From: Candidozyma auris
Lineage: Eukaryota > Ascomycota > Pichiomycetes > Serinales > Metschnikowiaceae
Direction: 5' to 3'
Length of the DNA stretch: 64,000 bases
Assembly: GCF_003013715.1 (NCBI RefSeq)
Contig: NC_072814.1
Span: forward strand, 1,054,001 to 1,118,000
The notes beneath the pieces are model-generated. The model saw only the letters and a list, made by a program, of their open reading frames with translations, was not told where the DNA came from and did no database searches. Shown here piece by piece: positions 29,251-39,939 of the stretch; the first letter of the stretch is position 1, and every line of letters starts with the position of its first letter. The translations under genes were made by a program, and so were the position numbers.

Positions 29251-31310
29251 GCGATATCTGGCTTTTCCGCCGGCGTGTCTCTTACCCAAAACCTCTCTGC
29301 TCTCACTATAGCATCCAAGGCGAGACCCATTGCTTTATGGTCAGCCATCAAGTTCACATGGCCAGCATCTGACTCAAATTTGCCGACAATCTGTCCCTCT
29401 TTGGTCTCAGGGTCGTAGAAAGTGAACCCTTTGTCTTCAGGCATGAGCCATCGCTGGTGTACTACGCCGTCACCTCGCCCATAGAAGAAGTCGTAGTAAT
29501 TACCATCCTTGATGTCCTGAAGACTTCTAACATGGGAGCCTCTTAATGAGGGGATCTTGTTGCCATAAACAACGGCCATGGGAGGATAACGCCTTTTCAA
29601 ATCTTCCCGATATTCAAGATTCAATACATATTCCTTGGCGCTTTTGAGAACTCGCTTTAAGTAATCGTAAGCCTCTGAGAATGTAAACGAAAATTGGTAG
29701 TCTTGAAAGAGGTCTTCATGGGAAGGTGAAGGAGATGCTGGGCTCGCTGGTGACGATTTGAACTTCCTTTGCATCTGAGCGTTTGTAAGCGTAGGCGGTT
29801 TGTTCTTACGGCTGATGCTTTTCGGCCTTGAAAGTTTGATCTTACTTAATGCACTAAGGGTAGATCCGGAAGAGTTATCGGGTTCTGTGGGGGATTTTAA
29901 AAATGAGCTCAGCTTGGGCGAGCCCACAGAATCCTGAACAAGGGTATCGATAGACTGCTGGGGCGTCTCGGCACATCCTTGCTCCTGGATTCTTCTCGAC
30001 TCAGAAACGAGGGGATTCAAGTTGAATTTGACCCACGTCTCCGGATCAAAGTAGTCTAGATCGTACCACTCACCCGTTTCCTTATTAGCGAAAACACGGC
30101 CAGATAATGGCAAGAAAACGAAGGATGAACGCATCATGAAATTGGTCTCAAATGTTAAGATTTTGTCTGAGAGCAAGATGGAATCGCCGTACCTAATAGG
30201 GCCCAAGATGTTAAGACATTCACTAGGCACGCCAACGTCGATGATTCCTCTGAACAAATCCGGATTCTTATTTAAGGCGCCGTGAACAACCAAACCACCC
30301 ATTGAGTGGGCGATCACAATGGCAGGCTTACCCGTTTCCTTTTTGAGCTTGGTCAAAAACTCCACAAGCTGATCGCTCGTTTGATGAAGATCAAGCCTCC
30401 AGTCGTAGCCGAACTCTTTCACCACAGTTTTGGGGTTATTGTCTAAACGTTTGATGAGTCGCTTACAGATATCTATGGGCCCGACATTCTTTAAGACGCC
30501 ATCAGGGTAGATCAAATCGGTGGCACGAAGCTCATCTTCAAGCTTGGGACCCAAAAGAAGATCGATTTTCCGCAAATTGAACCCTGCTTTCAAAGGAATC
30601 CACACTCTCTTGTGGGTCTTTGCGTCTCTGAGGATAGACCCTCTGTACCCGCCCATGACGACAATTGGCCCGTCAATTGTGTTGAAGATGGCATCGTAAG
30701 GTTTCTCCCTCTTCTCTTTCTTAGCATGGATGAAGTCTGGCAAAAACTCAGAGATATTCTCCTTGATGGAAGCCTTGACTGCTCTAAAACGGACATCGTC
30801 AGTGCCCTTGAAGTGCGAGAAGAACTTCGCCTCATCCACCGTCAGCACGGAGTCCTGCCTCTGCAAACGCAACCTGATCTGCTCAAGCTCGGGATCGTCC
30901 TTGTTGTTGTTGCCAAACGGTAGCCTGAAGTTAGAAGTGAGCAGCGAGAGCCCCCCACCAAAAGGCAACGAGAACGAGAACACCTTTGCTTCGCCCTGAA
31001 ACAGCTTCTCCCCCTTCTTTGCTGTCGCAGGCTCCACGGTCTGGCCACCAACCAACGAATTGGCATCTTCTTTGGTGTAGTGCCTGCTGATCTGTGCCTG
31101 ATCCACACCATCCTCGGGAGTATATTCTTCGATGTCCAGCTCGCTTTCCGGACTCACATCGTGACTGAGGACATCTGGGCTAGAAGCGTCTGGCTCAGGT
31201 GAGCCTGGAGTGCTTTCTGACGTCACCGTCTTCTGCTTTGGTTTGAGCATGGGTGAAGAAGGCGAAGATACGGAGGTAGATGTTATTGCTGATCGCGCAC
31301 CCGAAGACAT
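29247..31310 (-). CDS. LCAT-like alpha/beta-hydrolase, possible YJR098C-family protein
   Basis: 687 codons. After a Ser/Pro/acidic disordered N-terminus (1-140), residues about 205-420 form a lipase-like domain: VVMGGYRGSILRD oxyanion region, FGYDWRLDLHQTSDQL block and nucleophile elbow IAHSMGG (Ser336), as in LCAT/phospholipid acyltransferase relatives. A disordered insert (about 460-560) separates this from a C-terminal part with GRGDGVVHQRWLMPE and the late DAGHVNLM, a candidate catalytic His. From memory it resembles the uncharacterised S. cerevisiae YJR098C family; substrate unknown. A recurrent element overlaps the ATG; Met21 is a fallback start. Confidence 0.7.
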   Translation of the reverse strand: MSSGARSAITSTSVSSPSSPMLKPKQKTVTSESTPGSPEPDASSPDVLSHDVSPESELDIEEYTPEDGVDQAQISRHYTKEDANSLVGGQTVEPATAKKGEKLFQGEAKVFSFSLPFGGGLSLLTSNFRLPFGNNNKDDPELEQIRLRLQRQDSVLTVDEAKFFSHFKGTDDVRFRAVKASIKENISEFLPDFIHAKKEKREKPYDAIFNTIDGPIVVMGGYRGSILRDAKTHKRVWIPLKAGFNLRKIDLLLGPKLEDELRATDLIYPDGVLKNVGPIDICKRLIKRLDNNPKTVVKEFGYDWRLDLHQTSDQLVEFLTKLKKETGKPAIVIAHSMGGLVVHGALNKNPDLFRGIIDVGVPSECLNILGPIRYGDSILLSDKILTFETNFMMRSSFVFLPLSGRVFANKETGEWYDLDYFDPETWVKFNLNPLVSESRRIQEQGCAETPQQSIDTLVQDSVGSPKLSSFLKSPTEPDNSSGSTLSALSKIKLSRPKSISRKNKPPTLTNAQMQRKFKSSPASPASPSPSHEDLFQDYQFSFTFSEAYDYLKRVLKSAKEYVLNLEYREDLKRRYPPMAVVYGNKIPSLRGSHVRSLQDIKDGNYYDFFYGRGDGVVHQRWLMPEDKGFTFYDPETKEGQIVGKFESDAGHVNLMADHKAMGLALDAIVRAERFWVRDTPAEKPDIA

Positions 31311-31320
31311 TTCGCAGCCA
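31309..31320 (+). promoter_or_regulatory. Recurrent element copy overlapping an ATG
   Basis: ATTTCGCAGCCA; its first two bases are part of the CAT that encodes the hydrolase start codon on the minus strand. Confidence 0.5.
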
Positions 31321-32446
31321 CCGGCGGAAGGAACAAGAGGGTAAGATTGAGCGATTTAACGAGGAGAAATTTTTCATGAAGACGAGTCTACTGAGGAGTC
31401 TCACTTCGCCTCCTTCGTTCTGGTTGCATTTATTTGGCGTTTTTCATTGTTATTATTGGTCGGGGTCTTTGTTCTACGGCTCTAGCTTGGGCCGACACAG
31501 CCGACTTGTTGCTCGCGTAAAAGCCTCACCCTTGACACAAAGTGACTTAGATTGACAGGCAGCAGAATGAGGTAAATGCCTCGTTTATGAAAATGAAAGC
31601 CCAGTAGGTGCTTGGTGGCACACTAAAATTATGTAGGAATTGTTTCAATTCTTCGTGTTCGGTTACGTCGTCAACTGCTTCGTGCCTGTAGATCTCCATT
31701 GTGATGAAGCATCTCTTGCTCACCTGTATTCACTTCGGGATTCTTTTGCACCCATTTAATACCACCTCGGCTTATCTCCACTCGAGCCACATAACGTTCT
31801 CGGTGTCCCCACATATTCCGAAATTGAGATGTGATATCCACTTCTTACTACCGAGATGATCTGGTGACATCTTTGCAGCCCCGGTTCTTCCGTGCCATTG
31901 TCTGGTGCATTGTCTGTCACTGTTCTGCCATTATAGTTGCGAGATAATAAGATTGTTCTGAAGAAATAGAAGTTTCGATTGGGCGAGGCAGATCACTTTC
32001 TTTGGGTTCCAGCGCTGACAAACGACTCTTAAGTCCTTACAATTTGTGCCTGCTTCACTGTTACGGTTATTTATTGTGTAGCCACTGTCTGGTTGCAGCG
32101 TTCCGATAATTCCACATTTCTGCGCGAGCAACCCATAATAGACTCCAAATACCTTAAATCTAGAAAGTCAGATAGACTTTAGAGTAGGTGTGTAAACAAA
32201 ACTCTATCAAATTGGCTCTACAAAACACTGGGATCGCTGGCCCCTACATTGAAGCAGGGAGTGCTATGGTACCTTCACAGGAGCTGCTTGTCATGCTATC
32301 TGCTATCTTGCAGCCACTTGGTGAAAATGATAAGACCACCAGTCAAATTTAAAAAGCCAGACATGACCACATGCTAAGTGTGACACTTCATTCATAATGA
32401 CTCTTTTGATTCCGGGGACTTATAGCTCTACTGGCAAAAGAAGCAC

Positions 32447-32461
32447 CACGACAATGTCGTG
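32447..32461. promoter_or_regulatory. Palindrome CACGACA-A-TGTCGTG
   Basis: Perfect 7-bp inverted repeat around one A, followed by TACCTCAGT. A close relative lies at 3120-3134 (TACGACAATGTCGTG). Possible binding site for a homodimeric factor. Confidence 0.45.
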
Positions 32462-32636
32462 GATACCTCAGTGGAGCCCAAGTCGTTCGGGTTCAAGGCT
32501 GAATCGAGAGATTTCATTTGGATCTAAAAAGGCATATTCAACTTGTGGATCCACTGATGCTCGTTCTCAAATTTTAAGAGGGCTGTGTGGGTAGCTAGAC
32601 CTAGCCAGTCGGATGCAATAGTAGCTGAGCAACGAC

Positions 32637-32651
32637 ATTTTTGCAACCATT
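32637..32651 (+). promoter_or_regulatory. Recurrent element copy (TGCAA variant)
   Basis: ATTTTTGCAACCATT, preceded by ACGAC as at 3309-3325. Confidence 0.55.
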
Positions 32652-33314
32652 ACCGAATGAGTACAAATTATCTTCTCCGTGCTTCTGGTAAGAGGCAGGA
32701 AGATTGAAAGGTCTGTTGCTGAAAGTTGTGAGTAATGTCAGCATTTTTGTCTTTGTTGCATTGATATTGACTATGTTCGGCGGAGACGGATATGGATCCT
32801 ATTGTTGAATACGAAGCTGAGCATACTTAGCCAATGGCAAGGTCAAAAAGATTTGTGGAAGTTCCTATCATTTTTTGAAACACCGATTCTCTTTTTTAAG
32901 TTATGGAGGTAAAACACCACAATGTGGTAATACCCAAAAGAGTTGTACTATACCATTGTGTACTGCAGAATCCTATCCACCAAGTCGACACCGTAGCCAA
33001 TGAAGCACGTTTTATGGCCATGGAGCTAAGATGAAAGTGAATTCATGAAACACACTGCTTTCAAAATCTTAGACCCGAGTGAGACACCTTTCAATATGTA
33101 AAGCCCGAAAGTCCCCCATTAGGTAGTGGCTAGGGTTTGTGCCAGAATCATGTCAGCTGACGATGAGATATCTTCCAAAACAATTACTCGCGTATGGAGT
33201 GTCAATTTCAATTATCTCATATAAACGACTTTTTCTGTTCAATACTATTGTACGACCATGCCTACAAAGTGTAGTCAGATCTGCAGGGCCCAAAGTAGGC
33301 AACCCCCTGCAGAC

Positions 33315-33325
33315 TATATATAAAA
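33315..33325 (+). promoter_or_regulatory. TATA box of the Zn2Cys6 gene
   Basis: TATATATAAAA about 210 bp upstream of the ATG at 33534. Confidence 0.55.
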
Positions 33326-33533
33326 GGACGATGGAAACAAAAAAAAACTTCAACATCCAGTTGTATAACAGTAGAGTTATGAAGCTCAAAGCCATCTTGG
33401 TCATTTCCCCCTTCTCCATTCAGTTGCACATCATTGGTCTCACTTCCATCGTAGTCACCCAGCCGTGCGTTCTGTATCCAACTGCACAACGGTTACATCT
33501 ACACACTACTGACCACTGTCAGTTACACCTCCA

Positions 33534-35031
33534 ATGTCAAAGAAGAAGCCCAAGCGAGGCCTATCTCGCAAAGGCTGTCTCAGTTGCAAAAAGCTAAAGA
33601 TCAAGGTGCGTATATTTTATTCGGATGATCTGCTCTGTCTTCGACTAACTCCAGTGTGATGAGGCTCAGCCGGCGTGTGAGTATTGCACCCATACAAACA
33701 GACGATGTGTGTACCCTGATGCGTTTCAGCGGTTTGAGAATGGCCTTGTTCCGGAAGAGATCCAGGAATTGTACTTATCTCCTTCCGCAAGCAGCTCGCT
33801 GCAATCGTCTCCATTCGAAGATGAAGTCTATTCAGAGTCGAGACGCCTCACGTTTCAAATCCTACTAGGATGCACGGCCACCCAGCTTCAGCTTCTGCGG
33901 TTTGAGCTAAGGGTGCTACGATTCTATACAGACGTCTGCTTGCCCCATATTACGTTTAATGTAAACAAGCGGCATGTTTACATCTGGAATGAGGTGATCC
34001 CCCAGTACTTTAGTATATGCAACCTGATGAGAAATGCAATTCTCGCCACAGGGTGTCTCAGTCTTATGCCAGTTGTGGGTGTTCAACACGTTCTAGAAGA
34101 TAGCATGGACGAGAAGGCGGTGCAAAAGGTTCTAGAGACGACTTGTGGCAAGTTTGAAGTGCTGCGAATCTTTGCTGACGATACGATGTTTGAAGATGAG
34201 CCAAGAGACATAAATCTATTCATGAAAGCGACAGAATTTGTGTCTGAGTCAATTCGTGCGAGCAATGAGGCGTTGGCCAAATTGCAACAGCCAGATCTTT
34301 CGCGTGAGGAACGCTTGCCGCTTGCTGTTGATGCTGCCCTCTCTAATGGCTTGCTTTTTGGGTTTTTGGGGCTACAACCGTGGGGATTGGTGCCTCTTGT
34401 GCATCTTCCACAGACTCACGAAGACAATAAGACAGACTTACTTCATGTCGCTCACGGACTCAGAACCATTGTCCTCGAGCACCACGACGTTCTCCTTTCA
34501 TCTGACATCAGAGACCTATATTATCAGGATGAACTTAATCTAGCTCCGAAAAAAAGGGTGAAAATCGTGGAGGATCTCAACTATCAGCTCAATGAATATC
34601 TTCAAGGAACAAGTTTTTTTGATATCGACGCGGAAACAGCAAAGATGATCAATGCCTTCCACCATTGTTTACACACTCTTGAAAGAGTATGTGTTCTTGG
34701 CATGAAGTTCAATTACCCGGTGATGCTATTCCGGTGGCTTTTATTTGTTAGTCTTGAAATAAATGCGTACGTGAGGGCAGAGAATCCGTTCGCTCTACGC
34801 CTTCTTTACGTCTACGCCTGTCTTTGCGTGCATTACAAGTTCTGGTTATTCGAGCAGCATAACCTTTGGCGAGACTTCGTGAGATTTTACAGAAAACACT
34901 ACGGCCCGTTGTGTGAGTTTGATGAGCGATTGTATCACTATGTTATCTCAAAGAAAAGCTTTGTTCAGAACGACGACTACGTGAGCATTAAAGACTTTGA
35001 CGTTTGGTCGCCGGCTTTTGATTACAAGTAA
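33534..35031 (+). CDS. Zn2Cys6 transcription factor, spliced (49-nt intron 33606-33654)
   Basis: Exon 1 (33534-33605, 24 codons) and exon 2 (33655-35031) give 482 residues. Only the splice yields a perfect zinc cluster, CX2CX6CX6CX2CX6C (CLSC-KKLKIK-C-DEAQPA-C-EYC-THTNRR-C, residues 15-42 or so): the intron lies after the second Cys, just before the third. The donor is GTGCGT and the branch point GACTAAC is 5 nt from the exon (TCCAG). The rest is a helical fungal transcription-factor-type region, with no identifiable ligand site. Such factors commonly regulate metabolic, sterol or stress genes; the target is unknown. An ORF-only reading would miss the DNA-binding domain. Confidence 0.88.
33606..33654 (+). 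other. Intron in the Zn2Cys6 gene
   Basis: GTGCGT...GACTAACTCCAG, 49 nt. Restores the six-Cys zinc cluster in frame. Confidence 0.85.
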
Positions 35032-35521
35032 AGGGGCGGAGTGGGATTTTTCAATTCTAAACAAATGGTATTTAGCTATGCTGTGCAGTTATTGCAGTGC
35101 TTGGGGCTAAACCATGCTAATATTTTAGGTATGTGTGCTGCGTTATGTGTGCTGCGTTTAGGACTAGTTCTAAGTGCTTTTCTTTACATTAGCACACCTT
35201 CTAAGTAGGGATTAACATCTGTTGGGCTATTATTCAAATTAGAAGCTCCTGTCACTTCTCCATCGTAGTCAGCCTTCTCGTTATCTTCGACTTATGAAAT
35301 TAGGAACTAAATTTTCAGGCCATCTAACATTAGCGTACCAACCAATTCATTGAGTCACATCCTTCTTCAGAGTATCAGCTTTTTGCAACCCGCACTGCAC
35401 AAGCATCCAGGTCGCACACCCTTCCCGTTTAGGCAGGCGACCGCCTTCAGAAAACTAGATCATACCGGCCCTACAAATTGCCTTCAGTTACTCCAGCTTT
35501 TTCCAACTACAACCCACTCAC
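35032..35521. other. YTA12 promoter region
   Basis: Contains a perfect 14-bp tandem duplication TATGTGTGCTGCGT (35130-35143, 35144-35157), a TGAGTCA near 35350, and a partial recurrent element TTTTTGCAACCC (35380-35391). No gene. Confidence 0.6.
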
Positions 35522-38365
35522 ATGTTTCTTGCTCGCACAGCTTGGCCGCTTATCAGAAGGCCAGCAGTGCAAGTGGTCCTGAGACCGAGCATGCGCTTTT
35601 ATGGAATGACTCCTTTTGAGTATTTCAGAAGGTCCATGGAAGACGCTATCCATTTGGATCATCAGGGCCAAATGCATATGTTGAAGAGCTTACAGGAAAT
35701 TGCCGTCAATAAGAAGGAAGTGAAGGATGTTGCCATCAAGTGGCTAGACCAGCTAGATGCTGAAAGGAAAAATGACCCTTCGCAGAAAGATATAGTGCTT
35801 CCTTTCCCCGACCCTGCTTCCCCAGAGATGTCGTTGAGATATAGGGAAGCTTTCAGCAGATCTCTTGATGAATTCATCAAGCAAGGTCAGATGTTCCATC
35901 GAATTTACCCCACGTTGGACAGCCCCAAGCCCCGCATCCACAGCTTCTTGAAGCTATCGCCAGGCGTGGACCCACAGTGGAAAAAGGAAGAGTTTGATGC
36001 TATGATGCTGTTCTATTTCAGGCTTATCAATAGAAGAGTTTTTATGGAAGAGTTGACGTTCACAGATGAAAAAGTGGGCAAGTTGTACGAGCATTTCCTC
36101 AAAGTTGATCTTAATGATGATGCAGAAACCGCAGCTGCTCTAGAGGCTATTGTCAAGGAGTTGGATATTCATCCTGACGCTGCACTTAATTGGATTCAGG
36201 TATTTTCCACGTGGAACGATATCCCTTGCGTTGAGAACGCCATGTTCTTCCCCGTCGTGGGCGACCTTGAGAAGTACGACGTCTTGAAGGAGTTCTCAGT
36301 TACGTCGCACGCAACGGGATGGACAAATGAGTCCACGAGACCCCCGAAGGAAGATTCCGCAAACAAGAAAAGTGGCAACCAAAACGAAAAGTCCTCTGGT
36401 CCTGGTATCTGGCAGCCTACTCCACAGAATTACATGAAATTCTCGATTGCTGTGATGCTTTCCGGCTTTTTGGCCATGTACATGATTTTCTCTGAAGCGT
36501 CTTCTGAGCATGAAATTTCATTCCAGGAATTCTGCGCAGACTACTTGAGGAAAAACCTTGTTTCAAAAATTCATGTCATCAACAAGAAAACTGCCGTCAT
36601 CGAACTCAATGAAAATGGTAGACAACTCCTTTCAAACCGTGGTGCGACTATGCCAAACTCAAACTACTACTTCAATATTGGCCTGGTGGAGTCATTTGAG
36701 CGTCAGTTAAAGGCAGTTCAGGATGAATACAAGATTCCAGAGTCTTTGAGAGTTCCAGTGGTTTATACGACCGAAGGAAGCTTGGCCAAAGTCTTGATTA
36801 ACTTCCTCCCCACTCTTTTGTTCCTTGGTGCTATCTACTACATGACGAAGAAGGCAAGCCTTGGTGCTGGTGGACCTTTGAGCTTTGGTAAATCGCAGGC
36901 AAAGAAGTTCAACCAGGAGAAAGACATCAAGATCAGATTCAAAGACGTTGCTGGTATGGCTGAAGCCAAACAAGAAGTGATGGAGTTCGTTAAGTTTTTG
37001 CAAAACCCCGCGAAGTACGAGAAATTAGGTGCCAAAATCCCCAGAGGTGCTATTCTCTCTGGTCCACCAGGTACTGGTAAGACATTGATTGCACGTGCCA
37101 CTGCAGGAGAAGCCGGTGTGCCATTCTACTCTGTATCAGGATCTGAGTTTGTCGAAATGTTTGTTGGTGTGGGTGCCTCCCGTGTGCGTGATTTGTTTAA
37201 GACCGCTCGTGAAAATGCTCCATCGATTGTGTTTGTCGATGAAATTGATGCAATTGGTAAGAATCGTGCAAAGGGCAATGCCAGTGGTGCTAATGATGAG
37301 CGTGAAAGCACACTCAATCAGTTGTTAGTCGAAATGGATGGGTTTGATAGTTCAAGCCATGTTGTCGTTTTGGCTGGTACGAATAGACCAGACATTTTGG
37401 ATAAAGCTTTGATGAGACCTGGTAGATTCGATAGACATATCTCGATTGACAACCCTGAGTTGCAAGGAAGAATCGAAATCTTCAATGTTCATTTGAAGAA
37501 GATCAAAGTTGTCGAAAATATCGATAAAGATCTCGCAGGTCGTCTTGCAGCCTTGACTCCCGGGTTCTCGGGTGCTGATATCGCCAACGTGTGTAATGAG
37601 GCGGCTCTAATTGCAGCAAGATACAATGCCAAAGCGGTTACTTTGAGACATTTCGAGTTGGCCATCGAGAGAGTTATCGGAGGAGTGGAGAAGAAGAGTA
37701 AGCTCTTGGACCCACAGGAGAAACGAATTGTGGCATACCATGAGGCAGGACATGCTGTATGTGGATGGTTCTTGAAATACGCACATCCATTACTCAAAGT
37801 ATCGATCATTCCAAGAGGACAAGGCGCATTGGGCTACGCTCAGTACTTGCCTCCTGACCAATATCTTATGTCAACACTCCAATTGTATGACAGAATGATA
37901 ATGACATTGGGAGGACGTGTTTCCGAAGAGCTCAATTTTGCCTCTGTCACTAGTGGCGCTCACGACGATTTTAAGAAGGTCACTCAAATCGCGCAATCTA
38001 TGGTGATGAGATTCGGTATGTCTGATAAGGTGGGAATGGTGAATTACGCAGATACTCAAAGCCAGGATAATTTGACTAAACCATTTAGTGATGAGACTAA
38101 TGATGTTATTGATCAGGAGATCAGAAGAATCGTGCAAGAGTGTTACGACAGGTGCAAGCAGTTGTTGACTGAAAAGAAGGAGGCCGTCGAGCTTGTTGCC
38201 CAAGAGCTTCTTAAAAAGGAATTCATTACAAGAGAGGACATGATAAGGCTTTTAGGCAAGAGGCCCTTCCCGGAAACTAACGATGCCTTCGACAAATACC
38301 TCGACGGCAAACCAGCTTATCAAAACGAAAAGCCCGCGGACGAGAAGAAAGATGATGAGCAATGA
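35522..38365 (+). CDS. YTA12: Mitochondrial m-AAA protease subunit Yta12
   Basis: 947 codons, longer than S. cerevisiae Yta12 (825), mainly before the first membrane segment. A mitochondrial presequence ([14 protein letters not shown]) leads to TM1 (about 302-322), an intermembrane-space domain, and TM2 (about 423-441). The AAA core has Walker A GPPGTGKT from residue 514, Walker [11 protein letters not shown], and a second region of homology ending RPGRFDRH. The M41 zinc protease motif HEAGH begins at residue 740. [12 protein letters not shown] and [12 protein letters not shown] fit Yta12 better than Afg3, as does the [14 protein letters not shown] tail. With Afg3 it degrades inner-membrane proteins and matures MrpL32. 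Confidence 0.92.
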   Translation: MFLARTAWPLIRRPAVQVVLRPSMRFYGMTPFEYFRRSMEDAIHLDHQGQMHMLKSLQEIAVNKKEVKDVAIKWLDQLDAERKNDPSQKDIVLPFPDPASPEMSLRYREAFSRSLDEFIKQGQMFHRIYPTLDSPKPRIHSFLKLSPGVDPQWKKEEFDAMMLFYFRLINRRVFMEELTFTDEKVGKLYEHFLKVDLNDDAETAAALEAIVKELDIHPDAALNWIQVFSTWNDIPCVENAMFFPVVGDLEKYDVLKEFSVTSHATGWTNESTRPPKEDSANKKSGNQNEKSSGPGIWQPTPQNYMKFSIAVMLSGFLAMYMIFSEASSEHEISFQEFCADYLRKNLVSKIHVINKKTAVIELNENGRQLLSNRGATMPNSNYYFNIGLVESFERQLKAVQDEYKIPESLRVPVVYTTEGSLAKVLINFLPTLLFLGAIYYMTKKASLGAGGPLSFGKSQAKKFNQEKDIKIRFKDVAGMAEAKQEVMEFVKFLQNPAKYEKLGAKIPRGAILSGPPGTGKTLIARATAGEAGVPFYSVSGSEFVEMFVGVGASRVRDLFKTARENAPSIVFVDEIDAIGKNRAKGNASGANDERESTLNQLLVEMDGFDSSSHVVVLAGTNRPDILDKALMRPGRFDRHISIDNPELQGRIEIFNVHLKKIKVVENIDKDLAGRLAALTPGFSGADIANVCNEAALIAARYNAKAVTLRHFELAIERVIGGVEKKSKLLDPQEKRIVAYHEAGHAVCGWFLKYAHPLLKVSIIPRGQGALGYAQYLPPDQYLMSTLQLYDRMIMTLGGRVSEELNFASVTSGAHDDFKKVTQIAQSMVMRFGMSDKVGMVNYADTQSQDNLTKPFSDETNDVIDQEIRRIVQECYDRCKQLLTEKKEAVELVAQELLKKEFITREDMIRLLGKRPFPETNDAFDKYLDGKPAYQNEKPADEKKDDEQ

Positions 38366-39189
38366 ACTCGAAGCATACCCTGTAAATAAAAACATTTAAT
38401 AGAAGGAATATCAGAAGTAGTGGTAATTGTAGTACGCAAGCAACTAGATAGCTAGCGCATTTTGAGGTTCTACAATCTTAAGCACATCTCCAGAGGAAAT
38501 ATGAGCCGAAAGATGACTGATGAAAGGGCTTTTTTAAAAGGCTTCAGTCGTTCCTCTGGTTTCACAAGCTCCGGAATACAGTATCCGAGGAGTTCAGGAC
38601 GAAGACGACCGTTTTGAAGCAAAAGACTTCACAGATATTCACTAGAAATCGCATTTTTGATAATTTTGATTCCGAAAATGCTACTGAAACTGAACCTTGT
38701 ATTAGCATGGCAACAACAGATTTCACTCTAATCTTCGAGAGTACCACACCTAAGAAGTGTTCCTACAACGGATACTGTATCAGCTCTGCAAACTACATTA
38801 TGTTCAATAGTGATGGGTATCATACCCTTCCCTTCGTTAATCTCTAGACAGGTCTAAGTCCAGTATTGGCAGCAATACTTGAAAAAGCTTGAAGGAAGTC
38901 AATGTGGTCACGGTGTGCTGACCCTCAATTTCTAGGTCTCCCTTACTCCCTTTTACTGATATCCCAACATGTCAGTCTCACGCCGTCTTTAAAGTAGGCG
39001 TCGGCAGCTGTATTCCATGAAGGCTCGCGTATATGGCAAAATACCTTCGATTGTCACTGACTGCAGGGCAATTGGCCATGCTGCCTCTGTTAATTATTCT
39101 GTCTTTTCTTGAAGTTTGGCTTGTGGGATTTTTCATGTCGATAGGGCTCTCTATGCCCTACAGGAGGGCTTTTCAATTTAACATTTGCC
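38366..39189. other. Intergenic between YTA12 and Gag-like ORF
   Basis: About 0.8 kb with no recognised gene. The leftmost part of the Gag-like reading may continue here in a shifted frame down to 39090. Confidence 0.5.
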
Positions 39190-39939
39190 TTAACAAGGTT
39201 GTAGAACTCGGTATAGACAATTTGTTCTGGAGAATTCACATTGGGACTTTTCAAAAGCGGTAGGCACAAGCTTCTCGTCAAGGTTCTTCTCAGCCAAAAT
39301 GTTCCAAAATTTATTGAATTTTTTCTCAGATACCTTGAAGGGGTCAATCAATATATCCAAGTACTCGATTTTCCAATCAGTTGGACCATATATGCGGCGA
39401 TGCCTCGCCCCTTTTTTTGGCGATACCTTTGAAGTAACTCGAGATCTCAACTCAGTAAGATACATCGAGCCAATTCTTTTCTTACATTCTTGGGAGAGAG
39501 CCGCAAGAAGCAGGCCGAATGACATCACACGCAAATCATTGATCTTAAATTTGTCTGGATTGATGTTCTCTAGAGCAACGTCAATTATAAGCTCTTCAGC
39601 TTTGAACAGAAGTTGTTCGAATTTTTTCTTATCAACGTTCGCATAGTAAGGTTGGACTGAGCTATCCACTCCCTCCCAGTTGATCAAACCAAATGCAATG
39701 TGTCTACATATTGGTGGCTGTGAAAAGACCCATCTGTCCAATTTGAATTTCCACTCGGCAAAATTCCCACCTTCAAGTCGAATTGGAAGGTAGCTCTTGT
39801 ATTCGGAGGGCTTCATAATCCATTGGAAATACCGCAACGTAGACGGTGGATCACAAGTGGCTGTAATGCTAGTAGAAGAAACAAGGGCGGCCTGTCCGAA
39901 TTCGTCAAAAGTGCCGCAACCTGAGCAAGTTGGTGACAT
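39190..39939 (-). CDS. Orphan ORF with weak Gag-like character, possibly frameshifted
   Basis: 249 codons from the ATG at 39939. I do not recognise an ortholog. Residues about 47-75 (LPIRLEGGNFAEWKFKLDRWV) have the 'LxGxNFxxW' pattern of Ty1/copia Gag proteins, and the rest is helical and basic. Near its end the frame turns into unlikely, Cys-rich sequence and stops, while the +1 frame stays open to 39090 with a plausible basic tail (PYRHEKSHKPNFKKRQ), suggesting a frameshift mutation or programmed shift. No reverse transcriptase, integrase or LTR is visible nearby, so this is at best a relic or a domesticated Gag. It could also be a lineage-specific gene. Confidence 0.4.
   Translation of the reverse strand: MSPTCSGCGTFDEFGQAALVSSTSITATCDPPSTLRYFQWIMKPSEYKSYLPIRLEGGNFAEWKFKLDRWVFSQPPICRHIAFGLINWEGVDSSVQPYYANVDKKKFEQLLFKAEELIIDVALENINPDKFKINDLRVMSFGLLLAALSQECKKRIGSMYLTELRSRVTSKVSPKKGARHRRIYGPTDWKIEYLDILIDPFKVSEKKFNKFWNILAEKNLDEKLVPTAFEKSQCEFSRTNCLYRVLQPC

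Larger units (their letters stand above)
31321..33533. other. 2.2-kb gene-poor region upstream of the Zn2Cys6 gene
   Basis: No credible gene. It holds a strict recurrent element (32637-32651), partial copies at 31869-31880 and 32305-32319, the near-palindrome at 32447-32461, and a TATATATAAAA box (33315-33325). The palindrome and following element repeat the arrangement seen at 3.1-3.3 kb. Confidence 0.6.

Noticed and set aside
33139..33597. 152-codon ORF overlapping exon 1 of the Zn2Cys6 gene
   Set aside because: Different frame, no motif; the zinc-cluster frame is clearly the real one.
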